NCBI RefSeq assembly: GCF_913061305.1
Contig: NZ_CAJXST010000004.1
Span: forward strand, 186,001-250,000
Reading direction: 5' to 3'
Length of the DNA stretch: 64,000 nucleotides
Source: an uncultured Porticoccus sp.
GTDB lineage: Bacteria > Pseudomonadota > Gammaproteobacteria > Pseudomonadales > Porticoccaceae
Shown here: one piece after another, positions 49,129 through 59,883 of the stretch
Layout of the letters: every line of letters starts with the position of its first letter
Numbering within the stretch: position 1 is the stretch's first letter
Made by a program: the position numbers and the translations under genes
The notes under the pieces: model-generated
The model's database searches: none
The model's input: only the letters and a program-made list of their open reading frames with translations
Told to the model about the DNA's origin: nothing

Positions 49129-50192
49129 TCTTTTTTCTCCGTAGCGCGGCGGGATTTTTTGTGGCCATAGGTTCGTGGCAGCGTGTAATTATCAATCAGT
49201 GGTGCGGCAAAATTCATCAATAACACCGCGAAAGCCACAGCGTCCGGATAGCTGCCCCAACTGCGAATAATGAAAATCAGCACCCCGATCAGTGCACCGA
49301 AAATCAGTCGCCCACGGTTACTGGTGGCGGAACTGACCGGGTCAGTCAGAATAAAGAAAGCGCCCAGCATGGTGCCGCCAGAGAGCAGGTGCATGAGGGG
49401 TGAGCCGTGACTGGCGGAGCTGCCGCCGTCATAAAACAGCGCCGCGCAGAGACTGAGACTGGCCAGCATGGCAACCGGGCCGTGCCAGGTAAATACCCGG
49501 CGATACAGCAAAAAACAGCCCCCCAGTAAAAAACCCAGGTTGACCCATTCCCAGCCGGCTCCGGCCCAGCGGGCGAGACTGAACAGCGGGTCCTGTTCGT
49601 ACAGTTGGGCGATCAGCAGGCCACTGTTTTGCCGGAGGGTATCCAGTGGTGTTGCAGCGGTGAAGGCGTCCACCGTTTCAACACCGGGCAGCCCAAAGAC
49701 GATTTGCAATGAGGCCAGAAATTCCGGCGGAGAGACACCCTCTGCATAGAGTGGCAGTGGTGCCGGCCATGCGGTCATCTGCACCGGAAAGGAAATCAGC
49801 AGTACCACATAGCCGACCATGGCGGGGTTGAACGGGTTATAGCCCAGCCCGCCGTAGAGATGTTTGGCGATCAGGATGGCGAAGCTGGTACCTATAACGA
49901 CTACCCACCAGGGTGCCAGGGGCGGCAGGGCGAGTCCCAGCAGTACGGCGGTGACCAGTGCACTGTTGTCGCCCAGGTAAAACATCACCGGGCGCTTGCG
50001 CAGGTGCATTACGGCAGCTTCACAGAACACGGCTACGGAGCCTGCCAGCAGAATATTGATGAGCGAGCCCCAGCCGAAAAACAGGGTCAGTGCGATCAGT
50101 CCGGGAATGGTCGCGAGCAGTACCAGCCGCATCACCGAGGCTGTGCTCTGGGCCGTGTGCGCATGGGGTGATGTGATTTTAAGCAACGCCAT
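49125..50192 (-). CDS. rnfD: Rnf complex subunit RnfD
   Basis: 355 residues, about nine membrane helices, NqrB/RnfD family. The covalent flavin motif appears as FTAATPLDTLR (about 178-188), with Thr in the family position; the usual SGAT is replaced by TAAT. GYNPFNPAMVGYVVLLISFP is the conserved fourth-helix motif. It forms the ion-pumping core with RnfA, E and G. Confidence 0.93.
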   Translation of the reverse strand: MALLKITSPHAHTAQSTASVMRLVLLATIPGLIALTLFFGWGSLINILLAGSVAVFCEAAVMHLRKRPVMFYLGDNSALVTAVLLGLALPPLAPWWVVVIGTSFAILIAKHLYGGLGYNPFNPAMVGYVVLLISFPVQMTAWPAPLPLYAEGVSPPEFLASLQIVFGLPGVETVDAFTAATPLDTLRQNSGLLIAQLYEQDPLFSLARWAGAGWEWVNLGFLLGGCFLLYRRVFTWHGPVAMLASLSLCAALFYDGGSSASHGSPLMHLLSGGTMLGAFFILTDPVSSATSNRGRLIFGALIGVLIFIIRSWGSYPDAVAFAVLLMNFAAPLIDNYTLPRTYGHKKSRRATEKKE

Positions 50193-50204
50193 AGCGGGAT
50201 CCGG

Positions 50205-52715
50205 TCAAGGGTGATATTCGGCGAGCTGTTGCTCGGCTTCGGTCAGTCTGACCTGCAGCTTTTCAGCAGCGGTACGCAGGCTGTCCACATGCTCAGAGCG
50301 CTCTGCTTCCGCCTCTCTCAGTTTGATACGGGCTTTTTCCAGCCGGCTTTTCAGGGAGGTGACGGTTTCGCGGAGTTTGTCCTCTTCTGACATGCTGGCC
50401 AGTTCTGCCACTCTTGCCTGGGCGCGGGCAATGGCCGATGAGGCCGCATCTCCGCTGTCGTCATCGACTGCCGAGGGCTGGGTAGCGATAGCATTCAGTT
50501 GCTGCTGGGCGTCAAGCAATTTGTCCTGTAATTTCTCCAGGCCTGCCTGCAGGGCATTGACGTATTCTGACTCGCCGGCCCTTGCCTCATCCAGTTTTGC
50601 CCTGGCTTTTTCAATGCGTCCCTCCAGGGCAACCACTGTCTGACGGAGTTTTTCCTCTGCCGGGAGATCACGGGTGGCCGCTGCGCGGGCCTGGGCCTGT
50701 GCAATCGCGTTAGCCGCCGCATCGGTAGTTTCCCGGGTGACGGGCGTGTCGGGCGTATTGTCCGGGAGTTCCGCCAGTGCCTGCTGTGCATCGGCCAGTT
50801 TGGCTTGCTGCTTCTCAAGACCGCTTGTCAGGGCGGCCTTCAGGGTCTCATCATCGCTGTCGGCAATCTTCTGCCGGGTGACCGCAATCCGCTCCTTGCA
50901 GCTGGCAATTTTCTTTTCCAGTGTTTCCCGGGGGCCGGCCTGTAGCCGTGCCATCACTTTGTCTGTATCCGGCGAACCTGTGGCCTCGTCGAGTTGCGCC
51001 CGTTTTCTGCGGGCGTCCTCGAGTCGTCGTCGGGCATCCTCGACGGCCGCCCGGGCCTGTTCCTGTTGTTGCTCCGACCCTTCTTCGCGAATGGTCTCCA
51101 GCCGTTTCTCAACCGTATGCAAATGGCTTTCTGCACGGGCAATGCCGCGTTCCAGTCTGGCCTGTTGCTCTGCGGGAGAGGTCTGACTCTCGGCGGCACG
51201 GGCCATGGCAGCCTTGACAATATCCTCGCTTCCCTGGGGCTTGTTGCCGCGCTCGGCAGTCATGGCTTTGGCCTGTTCGGCAGCCTGTTTGCGGGCTTCC
51301 CGCTTGGCGGCTTTGGCCATTTCTTCCTGTTCCTTGCGGGCTTTCTGGAACTCGAATCGCGCTCTGGCCCGATCGGATTTGATTTTTTCCTGCGCCTGTT
51401 TGCGAATTTCACCTTTGGAGGCGCGGTAATACTGCACCAGAGGGATATTGCTCGGGCAGACATAGGAGCAGGCACCGCATTCAATGCAGTCGAACAGATT
51501 GTGGGCCTCCAGTCGCTCGTGGTTGTGGGACTGGGCATACCAGAATAACTGCTGGGGCAGCAGGCTGGCGGGACAGGCTTCCGCGCACATGCCACAGCGA
51601 ATACAGGGCTGGGACGGTGGTGGGGTCGGGGATTCCTCCCTCGAGGCGGCGAGAATGCAATTTGTGGTTTTGATGACCGGTATATCCGGGTCAGTGAGGG
51701 TGAAACCCATCATCGGACCACCCATGATCAGTCTGGAACAGTCGTGCTCATCAAAACCGTTATGGGCCAGCAGATGCGCGATAGGTGTGCCGATCAGCAC
51801 CTCATAGTTCCGGTTGGTTGCGCAAGCCCGCCCGGTTACCGTAGTAATTCGGGAAATCAGCGGCTCGCCGAAATAAATCGCCTTTTGTACCGCGAAAGCC
51901 GTACCCACATTCTGGCAGACAATGCCAATGTCAGCGGGTAGTCCACCGCTGGGAACTTCGCGGCCGGTGAGAATCTGAATGAGCTGTTTCTCGCCGCCGG
52001 AGGGGTAGCGAGTGGGGAAACTGACCAGCTGAATGTGGGTGTCCCGGACAAAGGGTTCCAGTGCCGCACGCGCCTCGGGTTTGTTGTCCTCAATGCCGAT
52101 CAGCACTTCTTCCGGTCCGCCGAGGATATAGCTGAGGATCTGGACGCCCTCCACAATGGCCTCCGCCCGCTCGCGCATCAGCATATCGTCGGCAGTGATA
52201 TAGGGTTCGCACTCGGATGCGTTGATAATCAGGGTGGTAATGGCTTTGCGTGGGGACAGTTTGACTGCCGATGGAAAACCGGCACCACCGAGGCCGGCAA
52301 TGCCCGCGTGGCGAATCATTTCCAGTAATTTGGCCGGACTGTAGTCCTGAAAGGAATACGTCGTGTCGATACCGACGTGGTCAACCCACTGTTCCTGACC
52401 GTCGGGGATCAGTGTGATGCTGCGGGCCGCCATGCCCGAGGGATGGGGAATGGGGTACTCACTGATATCGCTGATGGTGCCCGAGGTGGGGGCGTGAACA
52501 CCGACACTGACCAGGCCAGTGGGTTCGGCGAGTTCCTGTCCCTTGAGAACACGGTCTCCGGTGGCCACCAGCAGTTTGGCGGGCGCGCCGATATGCTGGT
52601 TGAGCGGGATGACCAGTTTTTCCGGCAAGGGGAGGACGCCAATCGGTAACTGTACCGACTGGTGCTTGTTTTCCGGAGGGTGGACGCCGCCGATCAGATC
52701 CCAGACCTTTCTCAT
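50205..52715 (-). CDS. rnfC: Rnf complex subunit RnfC with long repetitive C-terminal coiled coil
   Basis: 836 residues. The first 430 are the NADH-binding subunit: [11 protein letters not shown] (about 143-153) for FMN/NADH and two ferredoxin motifs, C371-x2-C374-x2-C377-x3-C381-P and C410-x2-C413-x2-C416-x3-C420-P. From about 435 the chain is helical and rich in Ala, Glu, Lys, Arg, with at least four imperfect repeats (about 497-577, 583-652, 665-745, 756-835), the last two clearly homologous over about 80 residues. E. coli RsxC also has an extended tail, so this is a known tendency, here with fresh repeats. Confidence 0.95.
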   Translation of the reverse strand: MRKVWDLIGGVHPPENKHQSVQLPIGVLPLPEKLVIPLNQHIGAPAKLLVATGDRVLKGQELAEPTGLVSVGVHAPTSGTISDISEYPIPHPSGMAARSITLIPDGQEQWVDHVGIDTTYSFQDYSPAKLLEMIRHAGIAGLGGAGFPSAVKLSPRKAITTLIINASECEPYITADDMLMRERAEAIVEGVQILSYILGGPEEVLIGIEDNKPEARAALEPFVRDTHIQLVSFPTRYPSGGEKQLIQILTGREVPSGGLPADIGIVCQNVGTAFAVQKAIYFGEPLISRITTVTGRACATNRNYEVLIGTPIAHLLAHNGFDEHDCSRLIMGGPMMGFTLTDPDIPVIKTTNCILAASREESPTPPPSQPCIRCGMCAEACPASLLPQQLFWYAQSHNHERLEAHNLFDCIECGACSYVCPSNIPLVQYYRASKGEIRKQAQEKIKSDRARARFEFQKARKEQEEMAKAAKREARKQAAEQAKAMTAERGNKPQGSEDIVKAAMARAAESQTSPAEQQARLERGIARAESHLHTVEKRLETIREEGSEQQQEQARAAVEDARRRLEDARRKRAQLDEATGSPDTDKVMARLQAGPRETLEKKIASCKERIAVTRQKIADSDDETLKAALTSGLEKQQAKLADAQQALAELPDNTPDTPVTRETTDAAANAIAQAQARAAATRDLPAEEKLRQTVVALEGRIEKARAKLDEARAGESEYVNALQAGLEKLQDKLLDAQQQLNAIATQPSAVDDDSGDAASSAIARAQARVAELASMSEEDKLRETVTSLKSRLEKARIKLREAEAERSEHVDSLRTAAEKLQVRLTEAEQQLAEYHP

Positions 52716-53344
52716 GCCGCGTTGTCTCCCCGGTCCGTGGCGATGATCCCGGCAGGGTGCCTCTGGGCTTTAATCTGCTCTTCGGCGGGTGGGGGCATAT
52801 CCCAGGTCCAGTCAGACAGGCCCTGGGGTACCGGGATCATATCAATGCAGTCCACCGGGCAGGGTTCCACACACAGGTCGCAACCGGTGCACTCGCTGGC
52901 GATGACGGTGTGCATCATCTTGGCTGCACCGAGAATGGCATCCACCGGGCAGGCCTGGATACACTTGGTGCAGCCAATGCATTCGTCCTCGCGGATATAC
53001 GCCACGGTTTTGACGTCATTTTCTTCGCCGTGCTCGGCATCGAGCGAGGGGGCTTCAACTCCCAGCAGGGTGGCCAGTGCATTGATGGTGCTCTGGCCGC
53101 CGGGAGGACATTTGTTGATCGCATCGCCATTGGCGATGGCCTGGGCGTAGGGTCGGCAGCCGGGATAGCCGCATTGGCCGCATTGGGTCTGGGGTAGCAG
53201 CTTATCGATCTGCTGGACGATCGGGTCGCCTTCAATGCGGAATTTGATGGCGGCAAAGCCCAGCACGGCACCAAACACCAGTGCCAGCCCCACCAGTGCA
53301 ACCAGTGCGGCGATCAGTGGATTTTGCAAAATCAACTCAATCAC
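52712..53344 (-). CDS. rnfB: Rnf complex subunit RnfB (ferredoxin-type)
   Basis: 210 residues. Membrane helix (about 8-34), then a C-rich motif [16 protein letters not shown] (about 55-70), which binds one [4Fe-4S] cluster, followed by two ferredoxin motifs: [12 protein letters not shown] (about 120-131) and [12 protein letters not shown] (about 150-161). It hands electrons between ferredoxin and the membrane subunits. Nine bases after rnfA; its stop overlaps rnfC. Confidence 0.96.
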   Translation of the reverse strand: MIELILQNPLIAALVALVGLALVFGAVLGFAAIKFRIEGDPIVQQIDKLLPQTQCGQCGYPGCRPYAQAIANGDAINKCPPGGQSTINALATLLGVEAPSLDAEHGEENDVKTVAYIREDECIGCTKCIQACPVDAILGAAKMMHTVIASECTGCDLCVEPCPVDCIDMIPVPQGLSDWTWDMPPPAEEQIKAQRHPAGIIATDRGDNAA

Positions 53345-53353
53345 GCAGAACCC

Positions 53354-53929
53354 CTATACCAGCCCGCTAAAGCCCATGAAGGCCAGTGACATCAAGCCGG
53401 CGGTAATCATGCCGATCGCGGCTCCGCGAAACGGGGTCGGTACATCGGCTACCGCCAGTCTCTCTCGCATGGCGGAAAACAGGATCAATACCAGCGAAAA
53501 GCCGATGGCGGCACCAAAACCATACAGTGTGGACTGGAACAGGTTGTGGGCCTTGGCGGTATTTTGCAGTGCCACCCCGAGCACCGCACAATTGGTGGTG
53601 ATCAGCGGCAGAAATACCCCCAGAACCCGGTAGAGCAAAGGGCTGGTTTTCTCGATAAACATCTTGGTGAACTGTACGACCACTGCGATGACGAGAATGA
53701 AGGAAATGGTCTTCAGGTAGGTCAGGTCCAGTGGCTGCAGAATCCAGGTGTTCACCAGGTAGCTGGACATGGCGGCGAGTGTCAGTACGAAAGTGGTGGC
53801 CCCGGCCATGCCGATGGCGGTCTCCAGCTTGTTGGAGACCCCCATGAAGGGGCACAGGCCCAGGAACTGGACCAGAACAAAGTTGTTCACCAGGATGGCG
53901 CTGATCAGAATGACGGCAAATTCCTGCAT
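53354..53929 (-). CDS. rnfA: Rnf complex subunit RnfA
   Basis: 191 residues, six membrane helices, homologous to Rnf[21 protein letters not shown] (about 20-40) and [14 protein letters not shown] (about 104-117) carry the two conserved cysteines. Start at 53929 is chosen for an AGGA eight bases upstream and the standard [20 protein letters not shown]-terminus. It leads the rnfABCDGE operon, whose promoter must be in 53930-54105; a long AT-rich stretch is there. Confidence 0.96.
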   Translation of the reverse strand: MQEFAVILISAILVNNFVLVQFLGLCPFMGVSNKLETAIGMAGATTFVLTLAAMSSYLVNTWILQPLDLTYLKTISFILVIAVVVQFTKMFIEKTSPLLYRVLGVFLPLITTNCAVLGVALQNTAKAHNLFQSTLYGFGAAIGFSLVLILFSAMRERLAVADVPTPFRGAAIGMITAGLMSLAFMGFSGLV

Positions 53930-54105
53930 TTCGTCCTGTCTCGCTTGCAAAGGGAGATGATTTACTAGCCGACCATTATAGCGGTCAGTATTGCTGACTA
54001 ATAAGCATAAAACACGAGCTGTTTAGTTTATTTGGCCATAAGGCATAGCGTTTAGTGATATGGCCGCGTCACTGCCAGCTGTTTCTGTGAACAGGCCCCA
54101 GTGCG

Positions 54106-56127
54106 TCAGACGATGCGCTGTCCGGGCTGTGCGCCGCTGTCGGGAGACAACAGGTAAATGCCCTGTTTGTCTCCGGCTGCCAGCACCATACCTTCCGACA
54201 GACCAAAGCGCATTTTGCGGGGTGCCAGATTGGCCACCAGCACGGTCAGCCTGCCCTCCAAGTCTTCTGGCTGATAGGCGGCCTTGATCCCGGAAAATAC
54301 CGTGCGAGTTTCGCCGCCGATGTCCAGTGTCAGTTGCAGCAGTTTGTCGGCCCCTTCGACGGCTTTTGCCGCCACAATGCGCGCCACACGTAGATCGACC
54401 TTGATGAAATCCTCAAAACCGATTTCCGTCGCCAGCGGCTCTTCCATCAGTGGCCCGGAGGGCGGGGCTGCAGTGGTTTCCGCCAGCGCTTCCCTGCTGG
54501 CTTCCAGCATGGCGGCCACCTTGTCCGGGTCGACCCGCTGCATCAGCGGTTTGAAATTGTCGATGCGATGGTTCAGCAGCGGTTCAATTTTGGCGGGCCA
54601 GTCCAGCGGACTGTTGAGGAAGGTCTCCACTTCTGCCGCCATCGCGGGCAGCACCGGCTTCAGGTAAATCATCAGGGCACGGAACAGGTTGATACCGAGG
54701 GAGCAGATATCCTGGACTTCCTGTTCGCGGCCTTCTTCTTTCGCCAGTTGCCAGGGTGCCCTCGCGGCAATATATTCGTTGGCTGCATCGGCGAGTGACA
54801 TGATCTCGCGGATCGCTCTGCCGAATTCCCGCTGCTCGTAGTAGTCGGCAATGCTGTCGGCAGCTGCGGAAACCCGGTGCCACAGGGCTTCATCCGCAAT
54901 ACTGGCCGCCAATACACCGTCGTTACCCTTGCTGATAAATTTGGCGCAGCGACTGGCGATATTGACCACCTTGCCCACCAGATCGCTGTTGACCCGCTGG
55001 ATAAAGTCGTCCAGGTTCAGGTCCAGATCATCCACGCCGGAGGAGAGTTTGGCGGCAAAATAATAGCGCAGGTATTCCGGGTTGAGATTGTCCAGATAGC
55101 TGCGGGCATTGATAAAGGTGCCGCGGGATTTCGACATTTTCTTGCCGTTCACCGTCAGAAAGCCGTGTACGCAGACCGCTGTAGGCGTGCGGAAACCAGC
55201 GCTGCTGAGCATGGCCGGCCAGAACAGGGCGTGAAAATTGACAATATCCTTGCCGATAAAGTGGTACAGCTCGCTCTCGGCCTGTTCACCCCAGAAGCTA
55301 TTGAAGTCGATGCCTTCGCGCTCACAGAGATTCCTGAAGCTGGCCATGTAGCCGATCGGCGCATCCAGCCAGACATAGAAATATTTGCCGGGGGCATCGG
55401 GGATTTCAAAGCCGAAATAGGGCGCATCGCGACTGATATCCCATTCGTGCAGACCGCCCTCCAGCCATTCCCCGAGCTTGTTGGCCACCTCCTCTTGCAC
55501 ATGACCGGCGCGGGTCCAGGCTTTGAGAAAGTCGCTGAATTCCGGTAGCTTGAAAAAAAAGTGCGTGGAAGCTTTCTCTACCGGCGTGGCGCCGGAGATG
55601 ACCGACACCGGGTTGATCAGATCCGTGGGTGCGTAGGTGGCCCCACAGGCTTCGCAGTTGTCGCCGTACTGATCCTCAGTTTTGCATTTGGGACAGGTGC
55701 CCTTGATGTAGCGATCTGCCAGAAACAGGTGTTTTTCCGGATCATAGGCCTGGGTGATTTCCCGTGTGGCAATATGACCATTGTCCCGCAGGCGGGAATA
55801 GATCAGTGATGACAGCTCGCGGTTCTCCACAGAGTGGGTGGAGTGGTAGTTATCAAAGTCAATCAGAAATGCTGCAAAATCCTGCTGGTGTTCTGTCCGG
55901 ACCTGGTCGATCAGTTCTTCGGGGCTGATGCCGAGTTGTTCCGCCTTGAGCATGATGGCGGTGCCGTGCGCATCATCGGCGCAGACGTAGTAACATTCAT
56001 GGCCGCGCATTTTCTGGAAACGAACCCAGATATCTGTCTGAATGTATTCCACCAGATGCCCCAGATGGATTGAACCATTGGCATAGGGCAGGGCACTGGT
56101 AACAAGAATTTTTCGGCGTTCAGTCAT
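54106..56127 (-). CDS. metG: Methionyl-tRNA synthetase
   Basis: 673 residues. Class I signature HIGH appears as HLGH in [17 protein letters not shown] as GKKMSKSRG (about 333-341). The zinc-knuckle has CPKC…CEAC (about 147-163). The C-terminal about 110 residues are the tRNA-binding OB domain ([12 protein letters not shown]...[16 protein letters not shown]) that dimerises the enzyme. The frame is open 39 codons upstream; I set the ATG at 56127, where homologous proteins start. Divergent from apbC. Confidence 0.97.
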   Translation of the reverse strand: MTERRKILVTSALPYANGSIHLGHLVEYIQTDIWVRFQKMRGHECYYVCADDAHGTAIMLKAEQLGISPEELIDQVRTEHQQDFAAFLIDFDNYHSTHSVENRELSSLIYSRLRDNGHIATREITQAYDPEKHLFLADRYIKGTCPKCKTEDQYGDNCEACGATYAPTDLINPVSVISGATPVEKASTHFFFKLPEFSDFLKAWTRAGHVQEEVANKLGEWLEGGLHEWDISRDAPYFGFEIPDAPGKYFYVWLDAPIGYMASFRNLCEREGIDFNSFWGEQAESELYHFIGKDIVNFHALFWPAMLSSAGFRTPTAVCVHGFLTVNGKKMSKSRGTFINARSYLDNLNPEYLRYYFAAKLSSGVDDLDLNLDDFIQRVNSDLVGKVVNIASRCAKFISKGNDGVLAASIADEALWHRVSAAADSIADYYEQREFGRAIREIMSLADAANEYIAARAPWQLAKEEGREQEVQDICSLGINLFRALMIYLKPVLPAMAAEVETFLNSPLDWPAKIEPLLNHRIDNFKPLMQRVDPDKVAAMLEASREALAETTAAPPSGPLMEEPLATEIGFEDFIKVDLRVARIVAAKAVEGADKLLQLTLDIGGETRTVFSGIKAAYQPEDLEGRLTVLVANLAPRKMRFGLSEGMVLAAGDKQGIYLLSPDSGAQPGQRIV

Positions 56128-56255
56128 GTTGGGAGCTGCTGTGGTTGGCGTTGGGAATCGACGTGGGCAAAAGCGGTTGTCATCGAATACTGGTAAAGGG
56201 GCGCAACTATAACGGTTTTGCCCCGTTTTTTCATCCGTTGTCAAGGGGATTTCGT

Positions 56256-57083
56256 ATGGCTGAGGTAACCGTTCAGGACGGTTTGGCAGAGATCAAATAT
56301 ATTATCGGTGTGGCGTCTGGCAAAGGTGGTGTCGGCAAATCCACCACCGCGGTGAATCTGGCGCTGGCATTGGCCGCCAACGGCGCCAAAGTCGGTATTC
56401 TGGATGCGGATATCTATGGCCCCAGTGTGCCGATGATGCTCGGTTTACCCGACGGTACCCGGCCTCAGGTGGAGGAGGAAAAATACTTTTTGCCGGTGCC
56501 GGCCCACGGCATTGTGTCCATGTCCATGGGTTACCTGGTCACCGAACAGACACCCATGGTCTGGCGCGGGCCGATGGCGACTGGTGCCCTGATGCAGATG
56601 CTCAATCAGACCCGTTGGGGTGCACTGGACTATCTGGTGGTGGATATGCCGCCGGGGACTGGCGATATCCAGCTGACCCTGGCCCAGAAGGCCAGTATGG
56701 CAGGTGCTGTGATTGTCACCACACCGCAGGATATTGCGTTGCTGGATGCCCGCAAGGCGATTGAGATGTTCAGCAAGGTAAAGATTCCGGTATTGGGTAT
56801 CGTGGAAAACATGGCAATGCATCGTTGCAGCCAGTGCGGCCACGAGGAGCCTATCTTTGGTGAGGGCGGTGGTCAGCGGGTCGCAGCGCAATACCAAACC
56901 GAGGTGCTGGGTTCCCTGCCGCTGGACCGTCTGATTCGCGAGCAGGTCGATGGCGGCAGACCCTCGGTGATTGCGGAGCCGGAAGGCTCGACCGCACAGC
57001 GTTATGGTGAGATCGCTGAGCGAATCGCAGTACTTCTGTCCGGGACTGACAGGTCCGGTGGCCCACAGATCACGATTGAATAA
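56256..57083 (+). CDS. apbC: Iron-sulfur cluster carrier protein ApbC/Mrp
   Basis: 275 residues. P-loop with deviant Walker [14 protein letters not shown] (about 18-30), VDMPPGTGD (Walker B/switch II) and the cluster-binding C-x-x-C in [14 protein letters not shown] (about 190-203). It carries and transfers [4Fe-4S] clusters as a dimer. The N-terminal DUF59/MIP18 domain of many Mrp proteins is missing; I chose the ATG at 56256, preceded by AAGGGGA. Next to metG in a common gammaproteobacterial arrangement. Confidence 0.94.
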   Translation: MAEVTVQDGLAEIKYIIGVASGKGGVGKSTTAVNLALALAANGAKVGILDADIYGPSVPMMLGLPDGTRPQVEEEKYFLPVPAHGIVSMSMGYLVTEQTPMVWRGPMATGALMQMLNQTRWGALDYLVVDMPPGTGDIQLTLAQKASMAGAVIVTTPQDIALLDARKAIEMFSKVKIPVLGIVENMAMHRCSQCGHEEPIFGEGGGQRVAAQYQTEVLGSLPLDRLIREQVDGGRPSVIAEPEGSTAQRYGEIAERIAVLLSGTDRSGGPQITIE

Positions 57084-57240
57084 CTCGTTCAGGGTCGCCC
57101 TTTTTAGGACTTTGACCAGTTGATCCAAACCGGTATCATGGCCCACTTTCGGGCACACCGGGCATGCAACAACGGATCCTGACGTGGTTGTTTGTAGGCC
57201 CACCCAAGACCCCTGGCACTTTACTTGAGAGCATCACAGT

Positions 57241-57813
57241 ATGAGCATCAAATCCGACAAGTGGATTACCCGTATGTCCAGAGAACACGGCATGATTGAG
57301 CCGTTTCAGGGAACCCAGGTGCGGCAGCCCGATCCCAACGGCCAGAAAGTGATTTCCTACGGGGTGTCGAGCTATGGGTACGATGTGCGCTGTGCCGATA
57401 ATTTCAAAATTTTCACCAACATCCATTCCAAAACAGTCGATCCGAAAAATTTCGACTCCGATGCTTTTGTGGATGTGAAGGGGGATTACTGCATTATCCC
57501 GCCCAACTCCTTCGCTCTGGCCAGTACGATCGAATATTTCCGTATACCGCGCAATGTACTGACCATCTGTCTCGGTAAATCCACCTATGCCCGCTGCGGC
57601 ATCATCGTCAATGTCACCCCGCTGGAACCGGAGTGGGAGGGTCACGTGACGCTGGAGTTTTCCAACACCACCAGCCTGCCGGCAAAAATTTATGCCAATG
57701 AAGGTGTCGCACAGATGCTGTTTTTTGAATCCGATGAGGTCTGTGAAACCTCCTATGCAGACCGGGGCGGCAAATACCAGGGTCAGCGCGGAGTTACCCT
57801 GCCCAAGGCTTGA
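57241..57813 (+). CDS. dcd: dCTP deaminase
   Basis: 190 residues, trimeric enzyme converting dCTP to dUTP for dTTP synthesis. The substrate motif [11 protein letters not shown] (about 40-50), the [29 protein letters not shown] block with the catalytic Glu about residue 138, and [11 protein letters not shown] at the C-terminus are conserved. Typical length. Starts 157 bases after apbC. Confidence 0.97.
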   Translation: MSIKSDKWITRMSREHGMIEPFQGTQVRQPDPNGQKVISYGVSSYGYDVRCADNFKIFTNIHSKTVDPKNFDSDAFVDVKGDYCIIPPNSFALASTIEYFRIPRNVLTICLGKSTYARCGIIVNVTPLEPEWEGHVTLEFSNTTSLPAKIYANEGVAQMLFFESDEVCETSYADRGGKYQGQRGVTLPKA

Positions 57814-57855
57814 TGAACAGAGGGCCGCAAAGTCCCCGCAGAAACCTGTGAGCTT

Positions 57856-58227
57856 TTATAACGAGGGTGAATGGGTGATTGCCACGGCAAGGATGTAGCA
57901 GAAAATCGCCACCGACATCAGGCTGAACAGTAACCGGATGCCCGCGGTTCGGCCGCGTTTGATGGCAAAAGTCCCCGTTCCGATATAGGCGATCAGGGCG
58001 ATCAGCTTGGCGGTAAGCCAGCTGTCGGCAAACGGATACTGGTGACTGGCCATCATCAGGTACACCGCAGAGGCGAGCAGCAGGGTATCGATAATGTGTG
58101 GGACGATTTTGGCCCACTTCTGTTGCAGTTTTGGCGATGCATTGACCGACCAGACGGCCCGCACAACAAACAGGGTCAGGCTGAGCAGGGCGAGTGTGAT
58201 GTGAGTGTTTTTCAGGATCAGGTACAT
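57856..58227 (-). CDS. SirB2 family membrane protein
   Basis: 123 residues, four membrane helices (about 5-25, 45-62, 72-88, 97-118). LKNTHITLALLSLTLFVVRAVW with H9 and R23, and KIVPHIIDTLLLASA, fit the SirB family (PF04247), named for a Salmonella invasion gene effect. The molecular function is unknown. It converges on dcd and is divergent from mntP. Confidence 0.9.
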   Translation of the reverse strand: MYLILKNTHITLALLSLTLFVVRAVWSVNASPKLQQKWAKIVPHIIDTLLLASAVYLMMASHQYPFADSWLTAKLIALIAYIGTGTFAIKRGRTAGIRLLFSLMSVAIFCYILAVAITHSPSL

Positions 58228-58384
58228 AATATTATTCTGGCAGCATTCGATTTGAGTCGGTGAATCTTAGCCTGTCTGGTCGGGTTATCCCAACACCGGA
58301 CAGGGACATAATGCCGTCGGGTTGTTTTTTCTTGTGGTTTGCCACTGGTGGCAAGGCCGGATTAATTTCAGGGAATCGTTTGCA

Positions 58385-58924
58385 GTGATCGAAGTCTTAT
58401 TTCTGGCCGTTGCGTTGAGTATGGACGCGTTTGCAGTCTCCATTGGCCTGGGCTCAAAGCACAAGGGCAAAGCCATTACATTGGCTTTAATGGCCGGTGC
58501 CTATTTCGGTATTTTCCAGGCGCTGATGCCGATGATCGGTTACCTGGGTGGCAAAGGTGTGCTGGGCTGGATCGAGGCTTTTGCGCCATGGGTGGCATTT
58601 TTCCTGCTGCTATTGATTGGCGGCAAGATGATTTACGAATCCTTTTCTGAGGGCATCGAAGAGGATATTGCGAATATCACCCATCGGGTGATGCTGGTTC
58701 TGGCGATCGCCACCAGTATTGATGCCATGGCCGCCGGTTTTGCCCTGACCCTGCTCGACGTTGGGCCGTTGCTGGCCTGCTTGGTCATCGGTATCACCAC
58801 CTTTTTGTTCAGCTTTCTCGGGATTTTTGTCGGCATCAAAAGTGGTACCTGGCTGGAGAGTAAAGCGGAACTTTTTGGTGGCGTGGTATTGATTTTAATC
58901 GGCTTTAAAGTGCTGTTGGCCTAA
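58385..58924 (+). CDS. mntP: Putative manganese efflux pump MntP
   Basis: 179 residues, six membrane helices in two related halves. Each half has the Asp-containing motif of the family: [13 protein letters not shown] (about 10-22) and [13 protein letters not shown] (about 116-128); the acidic residues bind Mn2+. I chose the GTG at 58385, with AGGGAA upstream, over an ATG at 58322 that would add 21 atypical residues. The yybP-ykoY riboswitch usual for mntP was not recognisable upstream. Confidence 0.88.
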   Translation: MIEVLFLAVALSMDAFAVSIGLGSKHKGKAITLALMAGAYFGIFQALMPMIGYLGGKGVLGWIEAFAPWVAFFLLLLIGGKMIYESFSEGIEEDIANITHRVMLVLAIATSIDAMAAGFALTLLDVGPLLACLVIGITTFLFSFLGIFVGIKSGTWLESKAELFGGVVLILIGFKVLLA

Positions 58925-58958
58925 ACGCTGCACTGGCCAAACTGATTGTCGAATGCCG

Positions 58959-58975
58959 GCCAACTCGGAGTTGGC
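58959..58975 (+). terminator. Possible mntP terminator stem-loop
   Basis: GCCAAC-TCGGA-GTTGGC, six base pairs, followed after seven bases by TTTGTTTTTT. The spacing before the T-run is longer than usual. Confidence 0.35.
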
Positions 58976-59198
58976 AACGGTTTGTTTTTTGCCATGCTTA
59001 GCCGGGAATTTCTTCTGTTTTTCCCGTCTTTTCCACAACCCGGTGCTCCCCGGTGCTCAAGTAACGCTCAGTTAACCATTCCAGAATAGCGCCTGCTGGC
59101 TTTGAGGCTGTCACGCTCTTGTCATGCAAATGGCACAATAAATCTGCTATGGTCGCGCTTATCCTGAAAAAAACCATCAATGTTCAGCGGATTGTTAT

Positions 59199-59834
59199 AT
59201 GAATTTAGGTACTCCGATTATCAGCAGTAAGCGTAAATGGCTCGTGATTGCCGTTGCCCTGTCTGTAATCGCCCTGGCTGTTATTGTTTTTGAGTCCCCT
59301 GCGATTGCCGATCTGTCGGAGGAGAACCGTCACCAAGTGCCGACCTTGAAAGCGCAATGGCAAAAGGGTGAGGTGATTGTGCTGGTAAGGCACCTGGAGC
59401 GTTGTGATAAAGAGGATGCTCCCTGTCTGGTTGGCACTCAAGGTATCACCGCGCGATCCGTCGATGAGGGGCAAGCACTGGGTGATGACTTTTATCGGCT
59501 TGGATTGTTGAACAGCGACGTCTACAACAGTCCACTGGATCGCACAGCCCAGACGGAAAGTATTGTCTTCGGTGACCGCGGTTTTGATCGGGACTGGTTG
59601 TTCAAATGTAAAGAGACCATCTTCAAGGACGCCATGGCAAACAAGGCGCCCGGCAGAAACCTGATTATGGTGACCCACAGCAGTTGTATCGACAGTTTTG
59701 AAGAGTCCCTGGGGTACGCCAGTGAAACCCCTGAATACGGTACTGTCCTGTTTTTCAGCCCTGGTCAAAATAACAAGCTGGAAGTCCACGGTTTTCTTGA
59801 TATGGAAGACTGGGATCGTACCCTGGGTTTTTGA
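59199..59834 (+). CDS. Histidine phosphatase superfamily protein, exported
   Basis: 211 residues. An N-terminal hydrophobic helix (about 14-34) suggests a membrane anchor or signal. The catalytic R-H motif is VLVRHLERCD (R/H at about 64-65); the downstream second half contains SPLDRTAQT and VTHSSCIDSF with the second His. The arrangement resembles the Ais/PmrG LPS-heptose phosphatases, but I cannot assign that substrate. Followed at 59884 by a convergent LTA-synthase-like gene. Confidence 0.75.
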   Translation: MNLGTPIISSKRKWLVIAVALSVIALAVIVFESPAIADLSEENRHQVPTLKAQWQKGEVIVLVRHLERCDKEDAPCLVGTQGITARSVDEGQALGDDFYRLGLLNSDVYNSPLDRTAQTESIVFGDRGFDRDWLFKCKETIFKDAMANKAPGRNLIMVTHSSCIDSFEESLGYASETPEYGTVLFFSPGQNNKLEVHGFLDMEDWDRTLGF

Positions 59835-59883
59835 TCGCCGATCTTCCGCCTGATTCGATTTACCAGCCAACCCTGGCTTTTGA

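Noticed and set aside
58228-58384. Manganese (yybP-ykoY) riboswitch upstream of mntP
   Set aside because: Expected from context, but I could not find the conserved core; only a covariance-model search would settle it.
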